DNA of 64,000 nucleotides, from NCBI GenBank assembly GCA_963932465.1, contig OZ010793.1, positions 259,003,196-259,067,195 on the forward strand, written 5' to 3'. The notes under the pieces are model-generated. The model saw only the letters and a list, made by a program, of their open reading frames with translations, was not told the origin of the DNA and did not search any database. The translations under genes were made by a program, and so were the position numbers. This document shows, piece after piece, positions 10,701 to 24,592 of the stretch. Position 1 is the first letter of the stretch. Every line of letters begins with the position of its first letter. The DNA comes from Maratus speciosus (Eukaryota; Arthropoda; Arachnida; Araneae; Salticidae).

Positions 10701-13700
10701 AAATGTAAGCACTTTTAAGGACTTTCAAGGACCGTACGAACCCTGTTTCAGTACGATAAACACATGCCAATTCTTTAAGGTAGAGTTTTATTACTGGAGC
10801 CTTATCAAATCACTTGCTTTATTTAAATGGTATAAGAGCCATATTTTAAATTAAGTAATTTCTTGTGACCAATTGCAGAGATCAGTGCCCTGTCCAGTTG
10901 TATGTAATGTATTTAAGTTCGGATAACACGAACAAAATAAGTTTCCCTTTGAGTGTTCGCGTTAACGAAGTTCGACTGTATAATTCTATTGATTTAATGT
11001 ATTTTTTTTTTAATACATTGAACAATGATTAATACTTCCAAAGATTGCATTCATATTTTTTTTTATAAAATGTTGAAAGAAACATTTATTTAGCAATTAA
11101 AACAAAATGCAGAGAAAACAACATTAAAATTTTGCCCTTTTTCAAGACTGTCAGAGGGTTTAAAAAAAGTTCTGAAATTCACAGCAAATTTTTTGAAAGG
11201 TTAATGGGGAGAGGGAGGAAACCCTCACGGGGGTAATTATTTTTGTTGCTGATAGAGCTAACTCTGTTTTCGGTTCTGGTTGATTTCAAGCTGAGTGTAG
11301 ATTCCTAAAACATGGGTTCAGGTTAACCTGATTTTTCAAAAATTAGTTTGGTGTATTATTTCAGATTAAAAACTATCCATATATTGCTTATTGGCACATC
11401 TATCTTAGAAGTTTCTATAAAGAACGATAATGAGAGGCGATTTCTGTACCCTGTGATTTACGACTGTCTCGTCTGCTAATCTTCTTCCTCATAGCAACCA
11501 AGATTTCACATATTGTTCAGGACAAAATTCTTTTAAGGGAGGTCCTACACTGATTATGCATATAAGGGAATTCACTCTTTTTATAAGGATTAAAATTCTA
11601 TTATCTGTCATGATGTTATTCATACAGTTCTTTCGCATACAGAAGTTGAAATGGGTATAGTTATCACAGTCTGGAGAAGAGGATTTAGCTTTCTAGACTC
11701 ATTTCCAGGCTCAGTTCATTTTGCTTGAAAAGAGGTTTGTGCTTGTACGTGATATATATATATATTTGCCAATGGAAAGAGCTACAGATATGCAAGTGAG
11801 GTAACTGTATAGTAAAGCGACTATGCCCGACCTAATACAAACGACAGTAGAGCCCCTAGTGGTGAAATTTGGAAAATAGCAATTGCAAATCGAAAACAGA
11901 ACAAAATTTCCAATTAGAAAGTTTTAGAGCATCAACTAGTACGAAACGACATTTCGTTCACACAGATAAGATAAATCGTCTCCCATATACCCAAAAATGT
12001 CTGAAATCTATGAGCGTCGTTTCTATTTTGAATATTTACATTCCGGAAATGTAGCAGTGCACAATTGCAGATTGCGACTTGTACTGTTCTATGTCAGTAA
12101 AAATTTAATTTCCAATGAATTTAAAATTTTATATTAACCCTTTCAGGGGCGAAAGAATTCTGTTCGTAAACTGATGAAATAATTGACTGACTCCAGAATA
12201 TTCAGACTAATTTCTTAGAATATAAAAACCCACTAATTTGCAGTTTCATTACAAAAGCAAAATTTTATTAAAATATTCTTGGTGCAATTGTCAATTTTGG
12301 AATTAAAATAAGGTGGCTAGACCATCTAGTCACCACCATTGAAAGGGCGTTGACGTATTGAAGAGGATTGTCCCATGCTGAGAAATGTGCATGCACGAAT
12401 GCAAATGTGTATCATGAGTAATGGCGAACTTCAGCTCTGCTCAACGCTTTTGTTGAAGCCCGTAAATCGAAATTTGAGTGCAACATAAAAATGAGATTTT
12501 CTCAAAAACAATGTAACCTAGGGTGCTGAATATTAATTTTTTATCACTGTGAGACAGTTTGACTTTTTTGTTTTTTGTGTGATGTTATCAAAATGCATTG
12601 AGATAAGTACGTATTTATACAATAAATTGTGTGTATTTCTTCATTCGTCTCGTTATTCCATTCAAACGTGTAATGTTAGTAAGCAGTAAATTTTATACTA
12701 CATGATTTTTGAGCTTTTTAGCATTTTTTGTATTTTGCCGTGATTTTTCCAGTCACTGAAAGGAGATCAAATTGCATAAAAGGGGACCTTTTTCTAAAAA
12801 GGAAGACTTCAGGGAGAAAAGGGGGACAGCATTTGGGAGACCTGCATAAGTTAAGACATTTGAACAGATTGTTCATACTAGACATTTAATTTTAAGCCGT
12901 CTGCCTTTCAGAAAAACATGTAATAGTCCCTGGAAGAGAATTTGATGTAAATGAACACATTTTCCACACCGGTATTTAAAATGTTTAAAGCAAATAAAAG
13001 CAAAAGAGCTTTCCGTGGAAATTTCTTTAACGAACTTGAAAAATATTCATCAAACTTGACAAATTCGAAATGGTCAAGCAAAATATTTTGAAAAAGTTTT
13101 TATTTTAAATATTATTTGTCCATTAAAATGCCATAACAATCATAAAGCTAAATTGTTAATTACTCTTAGGTTTTTCCCTTTTCACGAAAATTTTACATAA
13201 ACACTTAAAATCCACATGTAAATATGGTGTACATATAATCTAACAAAAACATAGCTGTGAAAAAAGGGAGCCAAGTTCTGTAAAGACAATGGCAAGAAAA
13301 GAAGTGATATCTAAGTGGGTGCCAAGTTCAAATAAAATTCACCCAAACTTACCTACTGAAGTATTATAGCATTTTTTAAATTGTTTAGAAATAAAAATTA
13401 TTGATAGCATAATGAGATCTATAAATAATAAATCTAGAACTTGGCAAGTTTTTACCTACGAGTCATTTATTTTTATTAATGACATTATTATATCTAAACT
13501 TGTTATTTCATATTTGGAAGCATTCATTTGAGTGAGCTCCTTCCCCTTGAAGGATGGTGGGATAAGATATATCCCACCTAAATTTAACTGCAAAATGCCA
13601 CATTGACACTAGAATTCAGGACTAAAAAGTTTAATTTTATTAAATACGTGAAAAGAAGCTTTTACCCATTTTTAAATAAATTTGTTTTTTAATTCTGGTG

Positions 13701-16700
13701 TGATTGAATCATTTCAGCATGTCACGAATAAAAGCTCTTTGCCCCAGAAGGGTTAAAGAGGTGCAGTCTCTAAAGGGATGACCAAGAACAAGCGTACAGG
13801 TATCTGTCTCTTTCTCAGGCCTTTTAGTCTGTTTGCATTGAGGTTTCCGAAGGGTGGGTGCTAGAGTGATAACCAAAGACGAGCGGGAATGTATTTGTGT
13901 ATTTATTGGTTTATCAAATCTTTAACATGAGTCATTTGTTTATAATAATAATTATATTAATTTTTTATAATGACATTGTTGTTAATATTAACATCATTTT
14001 ATTAAGACATGAAATTGATAGGCATAACATTTATCAAAAACTTGCCAAGTTCTAGATTTATTATAAATATGCTATCAATAATTTTTATTTCTAAACAATT
14101 TAAAAAATGCTATAATACTTCAGTAGGTAAATTTGGGTGAATTTTATTTGAACTTGGCACCCACTTAGATATCACTTCTTTTCTTGCCACTGTCTTTACA
14201 GAACTTGGCTTCCTTTTTTCACAGCTATGTTTTTGTTAGATATATGATTACTTTTTGTACAGTTATAATATATTTAGACACTTTACATAATGCTTTTTAA
14301 TGTGTTTACATGAGACTATTTTATTCACCAAGCAACATTCAATTTTAATTTAAATTTCCTACAACAAACTATTTGGCTGTCAATTTGCGGCAGAAATCTA
14401 TATGTTAATACTGCTACACTGAATGCATGTTTTAAAACGAAATGCATTGATTCGAAATTTTTATTGTTTCTGAAACAACAATTCCTATTAAATTCCTATG
14501 TTAAATTCTCCTATTCAATTTTCCAATTAAATATCCTATAGCAGGGCCTGCTTTTTTGTACTGAAAGTGAAAAATAAAGTTATGTGCTTATGCCACACTA
14601 TGTATCATTCATCCATGGGTGCGGGCAAAGAGACAGTGCAGAGGAAGGATCCCCTCCCTGGATTTTCAAATTTAATTAACTAAATAAACATTTCTCTGAT
14701 GATTTTGAAAATAACAAGTGGGTAAGTGTGATCACAGATCGCACAGAGGGTTTCGTTTTATATTCCTTTCAAAACACTTTATCCTTTTGAAAAATCTGTT
14801 AGTTCCACATTTCGCAACCAGGGGCACACTCTATTCTAAACAAACCTCTATCCGAATGAAACTCCGTTTTACATACTATCCGTAGATATTTTAGTCGAGG
14901 GGATTGAGCCCATAGCACCCGAGATAAGTAGGCGCCTCTGGCGATAAAAAGTGGAACTAAAATATGTAAGACTATGGTGCATAATATGAAAGAATGGTCA
15001 AAGGGATGTCGGCAAAAGTTGGAAAAGTGCTCCCCCGCGTGAAAGGGAGGAGTTTAGAAAAATTGCTTAAAATACACAAGTTAGAGCCCGGAGGAGTAAA
15101 TAATATAAGACTTTTTGAAAATTTTATGATTTGTCGTGTGGTCTGAGGTATTCAGCTATACGTATGCAAAAAGTCATGTCTCCAACTTAATTAATGACTC
15201 CCTTAGAAAGAATTGCTTAGAATACATGTGTGGTAGCTCAAAGGGTTAAGCATAAGACTTTTTCAAGATTTTATGATTTGTCGCCTGGCCTCAGGTGTTC
15301 TGCTATAAGTATGCAAAATTTCAAATCTCCAATTTAATAAGGGGCTCAGTTAGAAAGAATTGCTTAAAATACGCATGTGGAAGCCCAAAGGGTTAAATGT
15401 ACGACTTTTTCAAAATTTTATGATTTCTCGTTTGATGTGAGGTGTTCAGCTGTAAGTATGTACAATTTCACGCCTCCAACCTAATTAGGGGCTCACTTAG
15501 AAAGGATTGTTTAAAATACACATGTGAGACCCCAAAGGGTTAAATTTACAACTTTTTCAAAATTTTATGATTTGGCATTTGATGTGAGGTGTTAAGCTGT
15601 AAATATGAAAAATTTCACGCCTGCAACATGTATAGTTTTTGAGAACGGGCTCTGTGACGGACAGAATATCTCAATTTGTTGTTTTTCTGTAAGCAAGTAA
15701 ACCCAGATAAAACCCCCAGTAAGTAGATGGGTTTACAATGGAAGTCTATGGGAATTTGGCGAAATATTAGAGGTATCGCCAAGGTGGCGTCACTTTTAGC
15801 GACCGATTCTGGTCGCCAAATTTGGCGATATATCGCCATGTTGGCGAGAAACTTGGCAGTATTTGGCGACAGAACAGCGTCCCCTCCTACGGCAAATTAA
15901 AATTTCGCCTAATAGACGCAATGGTAAAGTAAAAATGGGCACCCCTAGGTGGGTAATTCATCGATTTTCACAATTTTTTTATTTTTTTCCTTAGTTTTAG
16001 AGTGTAAACGAACTTCGCACCAAATTTGAAGTCTGTAGCTGCAGTAGATATAAGAGATCTTTTTGATGAGTGAGTCAGTCAGTCAGTGGTAAAATTATCG
16101 ATTATCAGACATTTTCAAATGTCATTATCTCGGAAACTAATTATGCGTTAAAATTTTGGATTTTAGGTAATTAGGGTGGCCTTACTACCCATTTCGTATA
16201 ACAAGTACGTAGGTCTCATAGATTTTCAGTTGTAGAGCATTGAAATTTGATGAAAACAGCTCGAAATGGTTCGTGTAAATAACACACGGCTATGTCAGGC
16301 GAACTTGGCTGACACACTGCCGTGCGTCTAGATGGGTACGAAGACAAGTTTATGCTTTTTAGCATATTAGATATCTTTTATGAAATAAAAGTTGTATTTT
16401 AAAAAAAATTATTTTATAATCATTTATATATACATTTTTTTGTACATGCATAAATAAACATTGAAAGTTGTGATCTATCGATGGATGTTCTTATCCGATC
16501 AATTGGTATGTAACTGGATCCCAATGAAAACAAATCCAAATCTATTACTAAGTCACAGAATCAAGAAATCTACCATTGCATGAATACTTACTTGATTACC
16601 TCTAGATTGTTGTTCAATCATTTCAGCTTCTCTAAACATACCAAGAGAACGATAATACTCTACCCATGCTTGACTATAATCAGCCTGGCCTGCATCTGCA

Positions 16701-16850
16701 AGATTGAAATCAAATTTAATACAAATTTAAAATACAATTACAAACTGAAGATTAATTAAATAAGAAAGCTTTCAAATCATGGAGGGCAATCTAAAAAAAA
16801 AAGTTTTTTGGATTTAAGTAATGAAACAGATACTTTTTTTTTTTTTTTTT

Positions 16851-16881
<31 letters not shown>

Positions 16882-18026
16882 GAATGCCAACCTTTCACTA
16901 ATCTTCCGTAATGTCTAGATTAATTTGACCTAGGTTAACCACTTTCGAATCAAAAAATTTACTTCAGGAATTTTTATTTAATTCAAGGTTTCTACGTGGA
17001 ACTTATTTAATTTAATTTCATAAAAAAATTTCTGGTTCGAAACGTATTAAACCAGGATCAAATTAACGCACGTATTACGGAAGATTAGTTTGAGGTTGGC
17101 ATATATATGAGCATCCTTCTATATATCCAGGGCCGGCCCAAGGACATTTTGGCACCTGTGCGAGTGCAACCCCCCCCCCCCCCCCACATACACAAAAAAA
17201 TTTGCTTGACTTATGACCTTAATTTTTTTAAATACTCCTAATTTTTATACATACTATTGCTAGTTATTTAAGATATTAATTTAAAGTGTTTCAAAAACAG
17301 ATAAAAGTTTCTAAATTTAAGTTTGTACTTGGTAAATTGTAAAATCACGTCTCATAAGGGAAATTTCAATTTTACAGTAATTATCACATTTTCTACTTTT
17401 AAATTTCTATTTGTTTAAACTGATCTTAGAGTGCATTTACACCATATAAGTAACTATTATACCAAGTTTTAACATTTTGTCTTTAACAATTCCAAGAAGA
17501 AAAAAAAAAAAAAAAATAGAAATTTAGAAAATTTTTAGAACGCTTTTCACTCATTTCACATTTAAAATTTTTAGAAACAGTTGTTAGAGTAACTAAAATA
17601 ACAGTCCAAGCTGGTTTCAAGTACGAATTGAGCCCAAAAGCTGAGATTAATATCTTCTTTCCAAATTACCGCAATGGAAATTAGTATTCCTTTCAATAAA
17701 TTTCCATGTTTAGTTTGAATTTACCTGAGATTACCATGATTTTTCCAGGTCAACCAAATTCTCTGATATTTCCATGTTTTCCAGGTTGGTGACCACCCTG
17801 ATATTTACAATTCCAACAGTATAAAATGTAATAGATGTTGAAACAGGCAGGGGTGGGTGGTAATTATATACTTATTTGATAATTTCAAAATTTGTAGTAG
17901 TATGCCTATAACAGACAAGCTATCTTTTCACATTCCAATAATACATAATAAATATATCATATTCTGAAAAGAAATGTTTTACAACCTTTTAGAATTTAAA
18001 TTGTCATTTATTTATAAATTTCAAGA

Positions 18027-18059
<33 letters not shown>

Positions 18060-21000
18060 AAAAGGCTGCATAGATTTAAATTAAAAACAGAATATAATAA
18101 ATTAAATGTGTTTATTTACAGTAATTATTGTACTTTTTTTGGCTAATGACAACAAAAATGTGTTAAGTAAATTTAAATAACCCAAACAATAAATGCAACT
18201 GACAGTAATAACTGGATTCTCTTTTTTTAAAGTAGTATAAGTCAATAATGGCATTTCAAAATCAGGGTCAAAAACATTAACTTCATGGCCAAATGCATCG
18301 TAGACTTTGTGAAGAGTGGATGATTCTATATCTCAACAGTATTATTGTTGGTTTCATGTAATTTGTTTTTTTATACATTAATTTATCACTAAAAAATCAT
18401 AGCAAGCAATCTTTGGCTAATTGGATAAAGCTGATTTTATCGTAATCAACAAATCTGATTTAGTGTCTCATAATACAGAGGTGGAAAATCAAAAATTTGT
18501 TTTTGTGGTACGATAAACTACAATTCTGTACCACAATTTAAAAGTTTTGTAGTAGAACAAACTTATGTTTTAGCATTGAAATCAAATAGAGTTTTATTTT
18601 TCAATAAAAAGTGAGATTTTTAAAAAATGTTATCAAAGAAAACATTTTTAACTTAATTTTAGGATGCTACAATACTGGAAAGGATTTTATGTCTCAAAAA
18701 TCACTTATAGCCCAAGATGTGAATTTATCAAAAAATGCTATTAAATTCCAAATTATTTCGGTAATCATACCTTACCAATTTCATGCTTTTACATCTAAAA
18801 AAAGGGTTTGTGGATGTGTCAGAAAGTTCTGCATTATTGAGGGGGTGTAAATATTTTGTTTGAGAACTGCCTTAATGCTGAAACTTTTCAATAATGCTTA
18901 TTTTTCATACAAGTTACATCAATTGTGTTTTGGAGTAATCATACTTATTGAATATTATAAAAAATGAAATTTAAAACAATGAATCTGTAGCATAATCCAT
19001 TATGCAGTTGAGATAAATTTTAAACGTTCATGATACTGCATATCTTAGCTACATGCATCATAATAACATTGTGTTGCCAACCTATACAAAGTTCATATGA
19101 AGTTTTTTTTGTTTTGTTTTGTTTTGAATTCTAATTTTTTAGATTATGAAATTTCCATTTTTGGAGCAGAATGTAGCAGGAAATCAAAAAATGAACACAT
19201 CGCTCTCACTACCTGCCTGTGTGCGATGGCAAGCAAAAAAAAATCCCTGCCGGCCTGGCCTACAGGCAGAGGTAGATTTCGAAGTCAAATATACTAATTT
19301 CACAAACAAAAACTAAATCATGATTATAGATAAATCCACTTTAACAATTTTATCTGGCCGCTCTTGATGAGTTTTTATTTCATTTTCATATAATAGCTGG
19401 TTTTATCAGAATCATGTTAGGGCGGTATTCAAAAAAATACTTTTCCATGCTCAACAACTCGAAATTTTCTGGCATAATTCCAGATTCATTTTTAATAAAA
19501 AAAAAATATGAAACTTGCTGACGTGATTTTTGAAGAGATTTATAAGCGACCTGTGTTTTTATTTTTTGTTCAATTAATTAAAACTTGATATATAAACAAC
19601 TATTTTCTCAGAAGGACAATATTTTTCGTTTCTAACACAATCGCTTCGGGAAATTCCGTTCAAAATGTCCACTTTAACATCATTTTTTGAAATATATTCT
19701 GCCTCTATCTAAAAATCGATTATTACGGTACATTATATAGTTTCTGAATAAGCGAATCTACCAATTAAATGCGTTTGAGAGCAAAAATGAATTTAAAAAC
19801 CAGTCAGAAAATAAGCAGTTTGGATTTAAGCGCATCCTTAATACAATAATTTTTCCAACACAATCCGCTTCGGTAAATTCGGTTCAAAATGACCTTTTTA
19901 ACAGCATTTAAAAAAATATATTCTGCCCCTATCAGAAAATCGACCATTACGGTACATTATATAGTTTCTGAGTAAGAAAACGTACCAATTGGAAGCCTTT
20001 GAGAGCAAAAATGAATTGTAAAATGAGTCAGAAAATAAGCAGTTTGGATTTGAATACACCCTTACTAAGATCATTTTTTACTTAAACCCCCGGTAGCAGA
20101 AAGTTCGAGACGCGCGACGTGCGTCGCAGATTTATTTTGGACCTTGCAGATAAATTTGCCAACTTGAAAAAAAAAAGTATTTACTTAAAAAAAAAAAAAA
20201 AAGGACGAAAATTCTGACAAAAAATATCGCGAATTCGACAAATGGTCGACGAAAAATATCAATTTCGGCAATCGTTCGCGTAAAAAATTGGTCATTTAGA
20301 GCCAAAGGGTCGCTGTAAAAGCGCGAATTTCGTCAAAAGAGACCGGAAAAAAAAACCATGAATCTCGTCCCAGGGTTGTAGAAAAAATGCAAATTTCTGT
20401 CACAGGATCGCGGAAAAACACGAATTTCGTCAAAGGATCGCGGAAAGAATGCGAATTTAATAAAAGGATCGCGAAAAGTACGCGAATTTAGACAAACGAT
20501 TGTGGGAAAAACGCAAATTTAGTCAAACGATCGCGAAAAAACGCAAATTTACGTCAAAGGATCGCGAGCAAACGCAAATTTATGTCAAAGGATTGCGGAA
20601 AGAAGGAGGAATTTCGTCAGGAGATCTCGAAAAGCGTAAATTTCTGCCAAAAGATCGCTGTACAAACTTGAATTTTATCCAAAAATCCCGAAAAACGTGG
20701 ATTTCGTTCCAGGGGCGCAAAAAAAACGCAAATTTCTGTCACAAAATCGTGGAAAAAAATGTAAATTTCTGTAAAACAATCGCGAAAAAACGCAAATTTC
20801 TGTCAAAGGATCACGAAAAACGCAAATTACTGTCAAAGGATCGCGAAAAAAGGAAAATTTGTCAAAAGATCGTAATTAAATTTGCGGAATTTTGTCAAAA
20901 AATCGCAAAAAGTGCAAATTTCTGCCAAAGGATCGCTGTAAAAACGCGAATTTCGTCAAAGAATCGAGAAAAAAAGCTCATTTATGTCAAAAGATCGCGA

Positions 21001-23947
21001 AAAAACGGCAAATTTCGTCAAAAGATCGCGAAAAAAACGAGGAATTTCCTCATAAGATCGCAAAAAACAGCAGATTTCGTCAAAAGATCGCCAAAATCGG
21101 CATATTTCGTCAAAAAATCGCGAAAAAAACCCAAATTTCATCAAAGGTGCGCAAGAAAAACACATAATTAGTGCCGGTAGTGGATTTTCGCCACCCCCCC
21201 CCCCCCTCCTCTGTTGTAACCTTTTGGAAATTTTGCTGTGAATTTCAGAATTTTTTCTTTTTTTTTTTTTCCACTCTGAATCACCCATGGTCACACCATC
21301 AGTAAGAACGCTGTTTATTTTAACACTCATAATGTTTGTACATAAGAAAACGTAACACGCTACTCCCGCAGACAATTTTCATCCCACTAAATTGCTGTCG
21401 CAGACACAACCATAACTTTCTGCTACTGGGCTTAAACCGTTATGTATTTTTAATTTGTTTTTGCTCTAAGAATTGGTCCTATCCAAAACTTGTCTATATA
21501 GATGTTGTAGACAATATTAAGAAGATATATGATAAATTCATGGGGATTTTATATCTTTTGAATTGACGGAGTTATGGATTTTTTTCTTCTTCAAACCCCC
21601 TTTTTGTTTTCGTTTTTAATTTTTTTTTGCGGTACGAATTGGTCCTATCAAAAACTTGTGAATATAAAAGTTGTAGATAATGTTAAGGAGATTCATGTTA
21701 AAATTAATTGGATTTGATATCTTGAGAATTGACGAAGTTATGGTTTTTTTTTTCTTCAAACGCCCTTTTTGTTTTCGTTTTTAATTTTTTTTTGCGGTAC
21801 GAATTGCTCCTATCAAAAACTTGTGAATATAAAAGTTTTAGATAATGTTAAGGAGATTTATAATAAAATTAATTGAATTTGATATCTTGAGAATTGACGA
21901 AGTTATGAATTTTTTTCTCCCAAAAACCCTATTTTTTGCGCCCCTTGAGCCCATTTTTAACTTTATCAAAAATCTGTGATACATAAATTTTTGGCCCTAT
22001 TTTTAGAAGTAATAAAAACTTTAAACTGATTTGATATGTACAAAAATTAAGAAGTTATGGGGGGTTTTCTGTTTTCAGAAAACCCCTCCCTATTTCCCTC
22101 CCCTTGGTCCGATTTTGCCCATTAACGAACTTGACCGAGATTTTATGCCCATTGATTTTATGTATCAGTTTGGAAGAGATTGGTGCAGAATTACGAAAGT
22201 TATCGTGTCCAGAAGAAAGTGATATATATAGATAGATAGATAGATATATATATAAAGTTTTTTACTGAGGGTGGTTTTGGGTTCTAGGGGTCATGATCGG
22301 TGTAGATCTGCAAAAATTTTTCAGAAATTCCAACATAGGAACGATCCCAATAGGTAGTATTTCATACGAAATCTACCTAAAAGAAATGTTGAAATGTGAA
22401 TTTGTTAAAACCGTACATGTGGAGTTTTGACAGAAACCTGGGATAAATATTATTTATTTATATAAGACTCAGATAGTTTGTAACACATAATATAGATAGT
22501 AAGAGGCATAAAATTACGGGGGGGGGGGACACACTACACTATGTATTTTTAACGGATCTTTAGATGCAATTTGCGGTTATTCCTCCTTCTTTTTGACGAA
22601 ATTCACAGTTGTTTTGCCATCATTTGATGAAATCCGCAGTTGTTTAGCGATCGTTTGGCAAAATTTGCAGTTCTTCCGTTATGTTTTGATGAAATGTGCA
22701 GTTGTTTCGCAATATTTTGACGAAATTTGCAGGGTTTTTTTTTTTTCGCTTTTCTTCGATGAAATAGAAGGTTACTCGCCATGCTTTGATGAAAATCGTG
22801 GTTATTTCACCATGTTTTGACAAAATCGCTGTTATTTTGCACCTTTTGATGAAATTCGAGGTTGTTTTGTGAACTTTTGACAAAATTTGCAATTGTTTCG
22901 CGATCTTTTGACAAAATTTGCGGTTTAGCGATCTGTCGACAAAATTTGTGATTGTTTCGCAATCTTGACGAAATTTGTGATTGTTTCGCAATCTTGACGA
23001 AATTTGAGATTGTTTTGCGATCTTTTGCCAAAATGTGCATTTATTTCGCGATCTTTTGACGAAATGTGCATTTATTTCGCGATCTTTTGACGAAATGTGC
23101 ATTTATTTCGCGATCTTTTGACGAAATGTGCATTTATTTCGCGATCTTTTGACGAAATGTGCATTTATTTCGCGATCTTTTGACGAAATGTGCATTTATT
23201 TCGCGATCTTTTGACGAAATGTGCATTTATTTCGCGATATTTTGACGAAATGTGCGGTTCTTTCGCGATATTTTGACGAAATGTGCGGTTCTTTCGCGAT
23301 ATTTTGACGAAATGTGCGGTTCTTTCGCGATATTTTGACGAAATGTGCGGTTCTTTCGCGATATTTTGACGAAATGTGCGGTTCTTTCGCGATATTTTGA
23401 CGAAATGTGCAATTTTCCCATAATTCTTCAACAAAATTCACGGTATTTTTATGTCCGAATTTCAGATTGATGACCGTTGTCTCTTCAGATTTTGAAAGAA
23501 AATCCATTTTTTGTTGAACTTTTAGATAATCACGAATGTTCGATTAATCACAGTAAATAGAAAGTGAACAGAAACAGAATGTTCTCTTTAGGGATTTTTT
23601 GCACTGGTTCACATCACATTTTCCGCGATCCTTTGACGAAATTCGCATTTTTTTCATGATCTTTAGATGAAATTAACTTTTTACCCGCAATCTTTCGATG
23701 AAATTGGTGTTTTTTGCAATCCTTATATGAAATTTGTCCATATCTTACTATACTTAAATGAAATTAGTGTTTTTTCTGCCATCTTTGATTGAAATTTGCA
23801 TTTTTCCTGTGATCCTCTCGTAAAATTTGCGTTTCTTTTGCAATCCTCAGACGAAATTCACACTTTTTAAGCTGTCTGTTGAAGAAATTCACGTTTATTC
23901 TGTGATTCTTGGATGAAATTCGTATTCAGGGTTCCTACGCAATTCTG

Positions 23948-23986
<39 letters not shown>

Positions 23987-24555
23987 GACTTTTTCAGACT
24001 TTACTCAAAAATTTCCCTGGCCTTTCTCAGTAAAAATTCAACTTATATATTGTTTAAACCCTCCACAATGGACTTTAATTTAGATAAAAGTTTTTTTAAA
24101 AAAAAGTATTAGCAGTATGAATTTCAGATTTTTTAATTATTTTTCATATTGTTATATAGTTTGCATAAATATCATAAAATTTTTTGATTGGATGAATAAT
24201 TCAAAATTTCTTCATTTACGACGACAATAGAAATTCTGATGCAAGTAGTACATCAAAAAATCGCTGACCTTTTCAAATATATAAAGAATTCCCTGACTTT
24301 TTGCCTAAATTTCCGAATTCCCTGTTTTCCCTGACCCGTAGGAACCCTGGTATTCCTTTCGCCGTTCTTTCACGAAATTCCCGTTTTCTGGGACGAAATT
24401 GGCAATTTTTATTTACGAACGAGTAATACAAATGCCTTAAATTTATGAAAATTCAGAATCAAATCACTCCAGTGATGTAATAATGACAACAGACTGTTGG
24501 ACGTAAGAATTGAAGCAGTCTGTTTCACAGCCGAAAAAAAAAAAAGCTAGCGACC

Positions 24556-24592
<37 letters not shown>

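Larger units (their letters stand above)
6631..10745. mobile_element. 4.1-kb composite element with CAGGGTTCGTAC ends, 5-bp target duplication
   Basis: The termini CAGGGTTCGTAC and GTACGAACCCTG are perfect inverted repeats. TTTCA is duplicated at 6626-6630 and 10746-10750. Subterminal motifs ACTTTTAAGGACTTTCAAGG occur at both ends in opposite orientation. The interior is not transposase: it holds a hairpin-ended repeat (6.9-7.8 kb, itself carrying a small hAT MITE) and the largest 31-bp array of the left half (8.63-10.27 kb). Confidence 0.75.

Noticed and set aside
15640..16590. Possible coding or structured element with GTGAGTCAGTCAGTCAGTG and clustered TTGGCGA motifs
   Set aside because: No long frame, no paired ends and no tRNA-like boxes could be made out; only recorded as intronic repeat-like DNA.
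20500..23507. Basic, Lys/Arg-rich open frames in the 20.5-21.2 and 22.6-23.5 kb blocks
   Set aside because: Translations of degenerate 31-bp units; they end where the repeat ends and have no independent support.
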